DNA of 64,000 nucleotides from Aptenodytes patagonicus (lineage: Eukaryota; Chordata; Aves; Sphenisciformes; Spheniscidae): NCBI RefSeq assembly GCF_965638725.1, contig NC_134963.1:10196501-10260500 (forward strand), given 5' to 3'. The translations under genes and the position numbers were made by a program. The notes under the pieces were generated by a model, which did no database searches, was not told the origin of the DNA, and saw only the letters and a list, made by a program, of their open reading frames with translations. Numbering within the stretch: position 1 is the stretch's first letter; every line of letters starts with the position of its first letter. This document shows, in pieces, positions 38,735-49,900 of the stretch.

Positions 38735-39911
38735 GGGCAGCGGCCGCCGGGCCGCACCGCGCTCGCGGGCGGCAGCCCCAGCGCTCCGCGGACAGAGGTG
38801 GTCGCGGACGGCCGGGAAGAGCGCAAAGTGCGGGAAGCGGAGGCCCTACAGCATGTGTCCTGTAACTGCGCCCCGGCGAGGTGCCGAGTGGCAGATGAGG
38901 GATCCTATTACCAGCCATGTGACAGGAAAGGATAGAGACCAACATCCCAACCTGCTGCAGCGCGGGACTCTACAACTGCTGCTTTTACGTTTGACACCGA
39001 CAGGTTTGGGCTGCCGGTGCTCGCTCCGGGGCCGGCACCGCGGCTCCGCGGAGCCCTCCTCGCGGGCAGGGCCGCCCCGCCGTCAGCGAGGCAGCGGCCC
39101 GGCGACCCTCCACCCCCACTCCTCCGCCCCAGCAGCGACCCACGGCTCGCTCTCGTCACTCCCCTCTGCCCTCTCGCACCCGGTCCCCCGCTGTGGCCGC
39201 GGAAGAGGCCGGGCAGGAGCCCGTCAGCCCCGCGGCCTAGAGCCCGCGGCCAGCCGCTGCCCCGGCCCCGCGCTCGCCCTCCGCCGGGCCGGGGTCCCAC
39301 GGGGGTTGTCTGCCAGCAGATGGGAGCGCGCAGGTGCAGCACGTCTCTCATCCCTTGAAGCGGGGGGGGACGGGACGGGGGAGAGGGAAAGAACGCCACA
39401 AACTTCGTACTGGAGCCGAGCAGCTGCCGCCCGCGCACGGCCGCCCTGCGCGGGCGCGGTGGGGCGGCGGGTGCGCGCCAGAGGGCTGCGCCGTTCTGAG
39501 GGACGCGGCCGTGAGCGGCTCCGCGGGCGGCGAGGTGCCGGCTCCGCGCGCTGCGACTTAGGGCGTCGTTCTGAAACGGTGGAAAGGCACCACCCGCCCA
39601 ACGGAAACGACTGGACGGCGGAGCCGCGTCGGCGCGGCCCGGGCAGAGAGCGCGCCGGGAGAGAGCACCGCGGGCGCAGCCGCTCGGCCGCCGCGCTGCA
39701 GAGCCCCCGCCCGCCCCTCGCCCCCAGCAGCGCGGGCCGCGTCCCGACGGGGGGCGGAGCCGGCGGCCGGGCGGAGGCGCCTGGCGCGGGCACGGGGAGC
39801 GGCAGAGGGTCTCGCACGGGTAACGCCCGGACACGCAGAGGCGGGCACGCGGGCGCCCACGCCCACGCAGAAGGCGTTCGCGGGCGGACACGGACACACA
39901 GGGACACAAGG

Positions 39912-39930
39912 ACGCGCGCGCGCGCACACA
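39912..39930. repeat. Alternating (CG)n(CA)n tract
   Basis: Alternating purine-pyrimidine run of CG then CA dinucleotides inside the CpG island. Such tracts can adopt Z-DNA; that is an inference here. Confidence 0.7.
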
Positions 39931-40090
39931 CCCGAGCGTGCGGGCCCGCACGTGGCCACGAGGAGACGCGCGCCCCCCCCCCCCCGCTCCCCCCCCCAGC
40001 GATACGAACGTGCAACGAGACGAGCAGAGAAACGCGCCGCGGCTAACGGAGCGCGGGGCCGAAAGCAGAAGAGCAGCCTTGCTTCTGGGA

Positions 40091-41214
40091 ACGGGGAATG
40101 CACGTGCAGAACGATAGCTGCCTCCCCCCCCCCCGTCTACATGCAGACAGCGAAGGACAAAAAAAAGGTGGTCCATGATAAAGCTATTGTCTAAACTTCT
40201 ACAAAGGCTTATTAGCTGACCTGCGAGACGTTTTAGCAGTGGCGGGGCTTCTTTGCTTAAAAAAAAAAAAACAACAGAAAAAAACCCCAAGCTACCAACA
40301 GCAAAAAACATACAGAAAGTTGCACTTGCTTTGTCAGGAGGAGGAGGAGGAGGAGGAGGGCAAACGTTCCTGTAGCACCTTACACCACCGCTGTGTGATG
40401 GGGTGGCACCTTCAAACATCTAAAAGGGAGAGAGCAATTTTGCTGCTCTGAAAGAGGAAGCAACAAAATACAGTTTGTAGGCTTTAACTATTGTGTCAAT
40501 ACGCACTATGGTACGTCGCACTTTTAGCATGCAGAAACCTATCATACAAAGCTGTAAGGTTGATTTTGAGGTGAAAAATGTGCTTAAATTTCTTTTGGCC
40601 TTTACGATATATATAAAAAGCAGAAAAAGGATTACATATTAGTGTGGCTTTACGTGTCTATTTTAGTATCACAGCGTAATAATGTGCTACATTCTTATTT
40701 CTTTGAACTGAATTCCTAGTGAATGTAGAATTTTTAAGCTGATTAAATATTGAAAAACAATAGCAGTGTTCTGTTAGCTTGGTGTCATGTGTTTTGGGGT
40801 TTTTTTTAAATGGTAAATGCGGAAATATTTAGTTCCTCCTAACACATATAAGTATGTTCAGTTATTTGGCTCACAAATTCTGCTAAAGTTCCTGATCCTG
40901 AACTTTGATTGCACAAGAGACTGCGAGCAGACGTGATTTTGTTGCCACTGAATATATGTGTGTGGGTATGTATGTGTGTGTATATGTATAAACTAGGGAG
41001 TTAGAGATCGCTGTGATGGGAGAGTTACCAAGACCGACCAGAAGGAACAGCTTGCGGTGGTGGTGGGTGCTCGTTTTTACCACTGCTTTGTTTACGATGG
41101 GCTAAGCCGAATAATTGTGATTCATAGAAATCGACTGCGTTCTCAGGTTAACGTACACATTTTTTAGGAGGACCGGAGTTCTAATTCATTCCACATATTC
41201 CCTTCCCAGTCTGA
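40091..41214. other. Intergenic, upstream of KREMEN1 CpG island
   Basis: Mixed-composition sequence with a (GGA)n tract and A-rich runs near 40260. No exon or known repeat was recognised. Confidence 0.5.
40336..40360. repeat. (GGA)n microsatellite
   Basis: About eight AGG units upstream of the CpG island. Confidence 0.9.
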
Positions 41215-41219
41215 GCTAC
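41215..41219. repeat. Target-site duplication, left copy
   Basis: GCTAC immediately before the LTR; identical to 42361-42365. Confidence 0.88.
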
Positions 41220-41402
41220 TGTGGTGGGTTGACCCTGGCTGGACGCCAGGTGCCCACCAAAGCTGCTCTGTCACTCCCCTCCTCAGCGGGACAGGGGAGA
41301 GAAAATATAACGAAAGGCTCATGGGTCAAGATAAGGAGAGGGAGATCACTCACCAGTTACCATCACGGGCAAAACAGACTCGACTTGGGGAAATTAGTTT
41401 AA

Positions 41403-41408
41403 TTTATT
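41403..41408 (-). terminator. LTR polyadenylation signal
   Basis: AATAAA on the minus strand about 185 nt before the LTR's U5 end. Confidence 0.6.
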
Positions 41409-41632
41409 ACCGATCAAATCAGAGTAGGATAATGAGAAATAAACCTAAATCTTAAAAATGCCTTCCCTCCCACCCCTCCCTTCTTCCCGGGCTCAACTTT
41501 ACTTCCGATTTTCTCTGCCTCCTCCCCCCCTGTGGCGCAGGGGGACGAGGAATGGGGTTGTGGTCAGTTCATCACACATTGTCTCTGCCACTCCTTCCTC
41601 CTCAGGGGGAGGACTCCTCCCGCTCTTCCCCT

Positions 41633-42060
41633 GCTCCAGCGTGGGGTCCCTCCCACAGGGGACAGTTCTCCATGAACTTCTCCAACGTGAGTCCTTCCCA
41701 CGGGCTGCAGTTCTTCACGAACTGCTCCAGCGTGGGTCCTTTCCACAGGGTGCAGACCTTCAGGAACAGACTGCTCCAGCGTGGGTCCCCCACGGGGTCA
41801 CAAGTCCTGCCAGCAAACCTGCTCCAGCGTGGGCTCCTCTCTCCATGGGGTCACAAGTCCTGCCAGGAGCCTGCTCCAGCGTGGGCTTCCCACGGGGTCA
41901 CAGCCTCCTTTGGGCACATCCACCCGCTCCGGCGTGGGGTCCTCCATGGGCTGCAGGTGGATATCTGCTCCACCGTGGACCTCCATGGGCTGCAGGGGGA
42001 CAGCCTGCCTCACCATGGTCTTCACCACGGGCTGCAGGGGAATCTCTGCTCCGGCGCCTG
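41633..42060 (-). repeat. Tandem array inside the LTR
   Basis: About ten units marked by GCTCCAGCGTGGG or close variants (GCTCCGGCGTGGG, GCTCCACCGTGG) at about 41633, 41679, 41724, 41773, 41821, 41873, 41925, 41967, 42008 and 42048. Spacing is 41-52 bp. Units also share CCACGGGCTGCAG or CACGGGGTCACA. The array lies between the TATA box and the polyadenylation signal, so in the transcribed R region. Confidence 0.85.
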
Positions 42061-42173
42061 GAGCACCTCCTCCCCCTCCTTCTTCACTGACCTGGGTGTC
42101 TGCAGAGTTGTTTCTCCCACATATTCTCACTCCTCTCTCCGGCTGCAATTGCGCGGGGTTTTTTTTCCCCGTC

Positions 42174-42180
42174 TTAAATA
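42174..42180 (-). promoter_or_regulatory. LTR TATA-like box
   Basis: TATTTAA on the minus strand, about 180 nt into the LTR from its U3 end. Confidence 0.6.
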
Positions 42181-42360
42181 CATTATCACAGAGGCGCTAC
42201 CACTGTTGCTGATGGGCTCGGCCTTGGCCAGCGGCGGGTCCGTCTCGGAGCCGGCTGGCATTGGCTCTATCGGACATGGGGGAAGCTTCTAGCAGCTTCT
42301 CACAGAAGCCACCCCTGTAGCCGCTTGGCTACCAAAACCTTGCCATGCAAATCCAATACA

Positions 42361-42365
42361 GCTAC
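42361..42365. repeat. Target-site duplication, right copy
   Basis: GCTAC immediately after the LTR. Confidence 0.88.
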
Positions 42366-45300
42366 TGACATCAAGTGCTGCTAGCATTCCTTTACAAGTC
42401 ATTGTGTGTGCACGCAGCACTTCCTTGTGGTACGTGCTGTCTAACAGCATATGAGACATTACTACTTTGTGATTTAATGACCCACAAAATTCTCCTCTCC
42501 AAGGACTGGGACCCCACTGTGTTACCCATTCACCCAATTTCGATTCCGTTTTACCTGGCATTCTGTTCCTTAAGGACACTGGAAGAGAGAAGGCTTACAA
42601 ATTTTTAAGACTGTATTGATAACGAAGTTCACAAAATCAACCTTATATGTCTCCAAAAGGCCAGTTCAGTCTTCCAGCACTCCTAGGCAAAATCACCTTT
42701 GTTCATTCTGCTGCCCACTTTCTCCACTAATCAGCTGCACACACAGTTGATATGTCTGTATACATCAGTTGCACTTTTTTTTTATTAAACTGTAGCACAC
42801 TGGCAATGGACAGCCAGTTTGTTGCTAATGATCATTGCCCAGTCTTCTTTCAAAGTTCATTTTTTACAAGATTTTTTCTTTCTGTTGTACAGAATTGTTT
42901 GTATTTCAACTTACTGTATTCAAGATCACTCATTCTCGTTTTGTAATTTTCTGCTTGTGGTTTGTGGTCTCCGTGTACAATCAACAACAATGGCAACAGC
43001 AACGGCAGCTAATAAGTAATGAATAATTTTATACTTCATAATACATGGTCTGAGGCATTTCTTTCAATTTGTCTCGTTCCTATTATAATGTAAAATCTGT
43101 ACTGTTTCACTCATTTAGTTTTCCTGTATATTTGGTACATAGTTTGTCCTTGTTTTTTGAAACCACCATGATTTTCCAGTAGTTTATGAATTAAAGACCT
43201 TAGAAAACCAGACCCAACGACCTGCAAAAGTTAGTAATTCTTTCACTATTGAAAAGAGTTGCACAATACAGAGCTGACTTCACAAACCCTTTGGGATGTA
43301 GGCAAAAGCAAACAGTGATTTTTTTTGGTAAAAGGATTCTGTACAAGGTAGTAGTTCAGAAATCACTTTTTAATGAAGATAATGAAACACACTGTAATAC
43401 AGCTAGATATTAAAGAAACAGTATGCATGTTGCAATTATTCAAGGAAAATATTGCAAGTTTTGCAAAACATTTCCAGTGCAGGTAACACATTTTTTGTTT
43501 TGAAGATGGACTCTAACTGGACAGTTGAATAAAGATGGATATAAAAAAAAATCATTATAAGTTAACCTGGAAGGAAAGGTTATTTTCTGAGTAATTCCCC
43601 TCCTCCCCCCCAATTGTATCCTTTTAAAATTAGGTCAGAACTGAAACAAAAATGAGAGACTTGCCAAAAGGTAAGAATGCAACGTCTACATATCTTTGAT
43701 ATCTCTCTCTCCCTACTAAAAAAACCCCAACAATCTGCAAATTCAACTCAACTTGCCAGTAGTCCATCTGACTATGCATCCACTTTCACATCTACCTAAA
43801 TCAGCCTTACATGGCCCCAGAGAAGGCAAATGTTTCTCTGATAATGGCTAGCATAGTACGCTAGGATTCTTTTCATTTTACCAGCTTTCAAGTAAAAGAA
43901 GAAAAGTGCAGAGATATGATGAACTCTTGATTTTGTCAGAACTCTGGTTCTGCTGGCAGAGATGTGACTGTTAGAAGAAACTAATGCCCGCAACTTTGAG
44001 ACTGATGCTTTCAGAAGCATTATCCTTTGCTCGTGATACACAGTAGGCTGAGCCTGCCATGATATAATCCCAGGAAGTTGGTCAGCATTTCCCGTACAAT
44101 TCAATACTCATTATATTGAAAGCAGAAATCAAATGATAGCATACTATATAAAACCATTGTTTGTGTTTGGAAAGTCTATCTTTGTTGCTGTGGACGATTT
44201 AATCCTCTGCTATGCTGCTTCTGTATTTCATTAAAAGCTCCTCTGGAATTTCATTGTTTCTTGTTCAGATACAACTGGAACCTCTGAAACAAGTTACTGG
44301 TTGCTTTTGCGTCTTTGGAAGAAAAGACAAAGAAAAAGTTAAACAAAAAAAAAGGCTAGAGGTGACTGTTAAAGTAGTTACCATAATGTCATTGCTTAGA
44401 TCAAGGTGAGAATATTGGGTTAGGTGGAATAGTAATGTTGCACCGATTTTTAAAGTACCAGTTCTGTGTAATCCTAGTACATACCTCCCCCAAGGAACAA
44501 CATCCCTCCCCTGTCATACACTACTGAAGATTCAAAATATTTAAATTGCCAAAAGTAGTGACTGAAGGATTTGTAGCACTCCTTCTATTTGAGCAACATT
44601 TGATGAAGTCAGAGAATACTGAAGGTTTGCTGTTATCCCTGTGCAACGCTCAATTTCTGTTTTCTAGTACAATGGTCTAAATTATAGGAGCAAAAGGAGA
44701 AACTGTCACTGGTTTGAAAACACTGATAATGAAGGGTCTGGAAAGAAGGTTGTGTTTTGAGTACAAAAAAGACAGAGGAAAAAAAGTCTGAGTGAGCAGG
44801 GAACTTGGGATTCAGCGGTAAATTCTGGACCTTACATTGGCTTTTTTTTTTTTTGCTAAGAGAAACATATCACCAAAATATTAATAGATACATTTGCAAC
44901 TACCTAGCAACCCTCACAACTAACTGAGAGGGAAAAGCATAAACCAATTTACTGAGCACCTTGGTATTTTGATTTCCTGCACTTTTTATTCTAAATACTG
45001 TGATTCCGCCCCCCCCCCCCCTCAGTCTCTGCTCATAGAATCATGTGATTGTCTGAGAAACTTATCTTCCGCTTTTAGGATAGAAAGGTGGCTGGGGAAA
45101 GCTTGAAAATACAGCCCCTACTTGTTTTTCTGTTTGTTTGTTAAAGGAGAAAGAAATCTAAAAGCACATAGCATTCAATGATTAGGATTTTTGCATATTT
45201 CTATTGGCCTTGCTGCTTTTTAAGATACTTGACTCTATCTTACTATGTAAGTATGGTCCTAGCTGTGAACACCAAGAGCAGCTCCTTTTCTGGATGATTG

Positions 45301-46897
45301 TCAGCGTTGGGTGCAGAGGCAGAAGTTTTCAAAGACCTACAGTATGTAGGACTACTTCTTTCCCTTCCTATATAAAACATATGACTTGTCATAGAGTTAT
45401 ATTTACTCTGAGATCCAGAAGAGTATACAGTAGATGACAGACTTTCACGATTCAATAATTGTCTAACAAGCCTTCCCTAGTTAAAATTTATCCATTCAAA
45501 ATTTGTTACTGCTATACAAAGGGCTGCATCCTCCATTGCTATCCAAATATACAGCCCGCTGAGTGCTACGGACTTTATTAAACTCTCTCAAAATTTTTTT
45601 CATAAACTATAAGCTTTTGGTAGCATATGAAAATTACCTACAGATTTGCAAAATATACAAGAGCTCAGAAGGGTTGATGGCTTCATTCTATTTTTTTGTA
45701 TTAGTTTTTGATGAGTTTAGAGTAGCAGTTCTAGTAGCTGCTCCCAAATGTGAGAAGTCTATGCAGCTGTAATAGTAATGTTTTAAACCAGTTGGTTTTA
45801 TATGTGGGAATCTGGTGTGTGTAAAATTTGGCAAATACAGGAGGTGTCCTTTGCCCATGCTTTTTTACGTATGCAAAAACATTAATTGCTGCAGTTATCT
45901 GCCCTGTGTTGAGCATCCTTTTTTTTTTTTTGTACAGGGGAGGAAGAAAAAGTGTTTTGGGTGTGAGTGTTCTCTGTGAAGTGTAGAAAACAATGCTTAT
46001 GTGATTTAAAGGGAAGGGGCAAGATTTAGCAGTCTCTCCGGCCCTCTGATAGACACGGTTAATTGATGACTGAGCTCAGAATCAGTGGGCTGTATTTTCA
46101 GTGATGGACACGGCTATCATACTGGGTTCTGTTTCAAGAGTCTCTGCAACGATGAACCTGTTAGAAAGGCACGGAGCCAAAAATATTTTTTTAAGTGTGT
46201 TGTTAGCACTGGCTAAGAGAATGAATTATATACAGAATATATGAAATCATAACAACCTTTTAAAACAAAGGGCTAAAACCTCAAAGAAGTAATTTACTAG
46301 TCACATGACATTTTGTAGAGATTTCTTTAAAAAATGTAATAGTTTTTGTAGCGAGTTTATTTCTGTGTGGTAGAAAGGTTCCAAGAATGGACAGCAAACT
46401 GATATATCTTTAAAATTCTATTCACCTCTTTGGCACAAGAGACATATAAGCATTCTCTAGGCAAATTCATGCATACCTAAAAGTGGGAATATGTTCCAAG
46501 ATATCTGGAAAGTTACAGTATCATGCAATGCATTCCTTAGATGATACATCAAATTTAGCTATTGGTATCATGAGCACACCTGTTCTGAAACAGAACACTT
46601 TTAATCAGGTAGCCTTATCACTTAACAAATAAATTATTTTGACCAAAAAGTCCTGTTCCTTCTCAATCAAACAATCAGTCAATCACATGTTTGCGTGTCC
46701 TGATAATACAATTCCAGCTTTGCTTCATAGTCTTCCAGCAGGACACAAGGACTATTCAGACTTGACGTTTTTCATAAAAGATAGTAGCAGGAAAATACCA
46801 TGTTTGCTTTCTTTGTCATTGAGAAAAATGATTAAAAAGGTCATAACACTTGCTATTTCTTTAGCAGGTTCATTTGTGTTTTCAGTTCAATTGAGTC
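42366..46897. other. Intergenic between SUSD2 and the solo LTR
   Basis: AT-rich, with only short open frames. It should hold the SUSD2 3' UTR and possibly its last small coding exon, but I could not place either. A poly-C run lies near 45008-45021. Confidence 0.5.
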
Positions 46898-46901
46898 TTA
46901 C

Positions 46902-46992
46902 CTCTCCTTTCTACATAAGAAAGTCAGACGTGCCAGGACTGCAAGACCGACTATTCCAAATACACAGCCAAGAAGAATTACTTGTTTGATAT
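46902..46992 (-). CDS. SUSD2: SUSD2 exon, transmembrane helix
   Basis: The exon is 91 nt after CTGTTTTTCAG. It encodes [20 protein letters not shown], then [10 protein letters not shown]: a hydrophobic span with a basic stop-transfer end. It ends AG|GTAAGA in phase 2, so a downstream tail exon is expected; I could not identify it. If the donor is not used, the frame stops at once (AGG TAA, stop at 46900-46898), leaving a tail of only a few basic residues. Confidence 0.85.
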
Positions 46993-49900
46993 CTGAAAAA
47001 CAGAGACCAACCACAAGAAAACAGGAAGACATTGATACATTTCTTCATATCTGTTTGAATGTAGTCACATGTGACAATATCTTAAATCGTACATACAGTG
47101 TTAATTTTACTGTTCTTTGTATTTATGGAACTGGTAAAGACTAGGAACTCACGTAATTCCTACATTTGACAGTTAGGGCAGGTGGCTGCAAAAGCTGTTC
47201 TAACACAAAGAAAGGATGGCTAGTGGTTAGTATGTAGTCAACATCATGAATGTACAATATTTTTGTAGAACTGCCAATCCCAACAACTGACAATTTTTCA
47301 ATCCTTTTTCCATACCGTTTGATTGCTTTAAAAATTGCCCCTATTTTGGCATTAAAATTTTGAAACTGCCTCTGCTGCTTAATGCTCTACGTAAAAGAGA
47401 GCAAAAGTGACTGTTCTGATGTGGGTATGGTGAACAGCGTCAGACAGTATGAACACGCTAAAAGTGTCAATTTAATTCTGCGACTGCGTAATAAGGACAT
47501 GTGAAAGATAGAAAGAAACCAGATATGACACAAATTTTGAATAACGAATCTCCTCTTGTTTTCTTATTCTACAAGAGTTGCAGGTTACCAGTTCTGTCAC
47601 TTTCCTACTGATGTGGGACAGGGCCAGCAGGATGCTGTATGGCTGCGGTGAGCAACGGAAGCTAAAGATATCAGGCAGGTAAATTTTTCATGACGCATAA
47701 GAAGACTGGTAAAAATTTAGGAGATGCAGCATCTGGAGTGAACTGTCTGGGAGAAACAATGCTTCCTGAATTTTGTATCCTTTAAGGAAAATACCTGCTG
47801 GAGTACCACCGTTGAAAAACTGCAAGTCCCAGTGTGAGCAATCTTTGTCCGAGGTTCAGTGTCAGAGAGTCAAACTGAGGTGTAGTTCCTTGGCTCTGAG
47901 ACACTGTGGTGTCCTAAGGTCGAAGTAGATTCAATGCTCTGCCCTTTTTCTGCACCTAGTGATAGCACTATATGCATGTACCAGGGAGCACGTAGCCTAT
48001 TTAGAGATAGGTGAGCAGTGGTGCGTCTGAGCTTTAACACATCTGGGCTGTGTTTTTGCCAGCCCTTCCTTCCACGCCTGCAGGAAGAACTGCCCAAAGC
48101 ACAGCCTGGCATACAGTGATGGCAGAGTGATGTAACAGACGCTGCCGTGATCCTAGAATAGATAATTTGGTTTCTAATTTGGTTTATATTGAAGTTTAAA
48201 GAAAGAAGTGGGATACAGAAACTGTTTCACAGGCATTGGTCCTTCATCCAGTAACTTCTGTACAAGGCTCAAAACCTGTTTGGCTTACACACGCCTTACC
48301 GGCAGGTACCCTGTCTCTGCCAAGGGATGAGAACCCACCATTGCCCTCGGTAGTTTGGTCCAGTGGTGATTTGCCTCTATTGTGAAATCTTTGTATTTAA
48401 TTTATAATCTCAGGTTATATTTCTTTATTTTAATATGTTTTGCAGCCAGTCTCCTGGAAACGATAGACAGACAATTCCATAATAAGAAGACCTAATGTTT
48501 TTTGGCATCCTCATCTGAAAAAAAGCGCAGAAGACTAATGAGACTTCTGACAACTTTCCAAAGAGAACTGTATTTACACAGAGCCTGAGCCTGGAAAATG
48601 AAACCTAAAAGTGAGAAGAGGAGGGGGGAAAAAAAAAAAGAAAAAAAAAAGACAGACAAAACCAGATTGCCCTTAACAACACCAAATTATTGTCTGTCAC
48701 AAACAGACTGGATGTATATATATTGCTAAGATTTCATAATTTTTAGCTGCATTTTACTTCTGATTTTACTAGATTCTCCTTTTTGCATTTGCTGAATGGT
48801 TTCTTTTTCTTCCTCTATGTGATATTCTGTGAAGGGAGGTTGCTGTGGTACTGGCAAGACTTGCAGTGGGATTGTAATTAGAAGCATAGCAAAATAATTA
48901 TTAGCAGAGGATTTCCATGGAAACTTTAATTCAAGGAAGCAAAACTCAAAAGCAACAACATGCAGGCTCAAGAGCATAATTTGTATTTGAAATTTCAAAC
49001 ACAGAAATGGATTTTGCAAAATAACTGGCGTTCAATTTTCTTGTTTCTGTCTCTCTTCCTATGCAGTTTTCATAGTCCTCATGCCTTTATTTTAACTGTT
49101 CTAGCTTTTGAAAAACAGAAGCATATAACAACTAAAAAACCTTGGTGATTTGCAATACAGAGCTTGAATTTGATGTGCCACAAAACTGCAGCAAGTGTAA
49201 TGGGCACAGCACTGTGAAGTACCCCTGGAAGCTGAGAATAATAGAGGGCTGGGCCCTGTGTTCTTGACCAGCATGAAAGAAATAATTTGAAAAAGTGTGT
49301 TTTAATAGTTCATGCTGGAAGTAAAAATGTGACCACTAATCACAGTGGCTAGGTCAGTGGTCACCCATTCAGGCGCCCAGAAATGTGGAAGTGCTGTCCG
49401 TTCATTTTGTCAGCATTTTCCTGGCATCACGAAGGCCCTCTGTCACAGGGCTTGATAAAAAGGATGCTGGTGAAACAGCAGCATGTTGCTGTGTAAAGAG
49501 GAAAACAGTGAAGAAAACTGGTCTCGGTAACAACAGATTTTGACAACATGAAGACTTTTTCTGTATTTCTGTTGAATTCAGAATCAACGCAAGGAAAACT
49601 GGCACTGGATTTCAGCTGTGTCTTAGACCAGAGGCAAAAATGTATTTAGTGGAAAGCAAGTACTAGCTGTCCATGCTATAAAAACACTAGATGTTTAGAC
49701 ATAAGTGAGAGGAACTTTGGACTGGTTTGCCTGTCTTCTCTGGAGAGACTTGGACCTGTCAATAAAATAACCTTCTCAGACAGAGACTTACATCCAGCAG
49801 CATATCTTATGATGCAAAAGGAGGAACAAGCCTAGATTTGAATGCCATTATTAGGGCACAGCAGTAAAAAAAAAAAAAGATTTAAGAACTTGTATGCAAT

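Larger units (their letters stand above)
38290..40090 (-). promoter_or_regulatory. CpG island promoter of KREMEN1
   Basis: This is about 1.8 kb of extreme GC and CpG density in an otherwise AT-rich window. It has many GC boxes (for example GGGGCGG near 39750 and CCCGCCCC near 39708), C runs near 39974-39997 and a CG/CA alternating tract at 39912-39930. KREMEN1 exon 1 lies in its minus-strand-downstream part, so the transcription start should be upstream of 38734. No TATA box is evident. The several-hundred-residue open frames on both strands here are a by-product of low stop-codon density. Confidence 0.85.
41220..42360 (-). mobile_element. Solo LTR of an endogenous retrovirus (ERVL-like)
   Basis: The element has TG...CA ends and perfect 5-bp target-site duplications (GCTAC at 41215-41219 and 42361-42365). 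On the minus strand it starts TGTATTGGATTTGCATGG and ends GGGTCAACCCACCACA. It has a TATTTAA box at 42180-42174 and AATAAA at 41408-41403, so U3 lies at high coordinates. There is no internal retroviral region, so this is a recombined solo LTR. The 5-bp duplication fits class III (ERVL) but also some class I elements. It lies between SUSD2 and KREMEN1. Confidence 0.9.

Noticed and set aside
38487-40419. Open frames of 519, 503, 263 and 214 residues on both strands
   Set aside because: They overlap each other in several frames of a CpG island where stop codons are rare; composition is Arg/Pro/Gly/Ala-rich with no domain. The real KREMEN1 exon 1 sits among them in another frame.
41458-42292. 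Frames of 210 and 246 residues (plus) and 116 residues (minus)
   Set aside because: They lie wholly inside the solo LTR and read through its tandem array; no known protein similarity.
45880-45980. Candidate SUSD2 tail exon after acceptor CTTCACAG
   Set aside because: It reads NTHTQ in one frame, reminiscent of the mammalian tail, but that frame does not match the phase left by the transmembrane exon.
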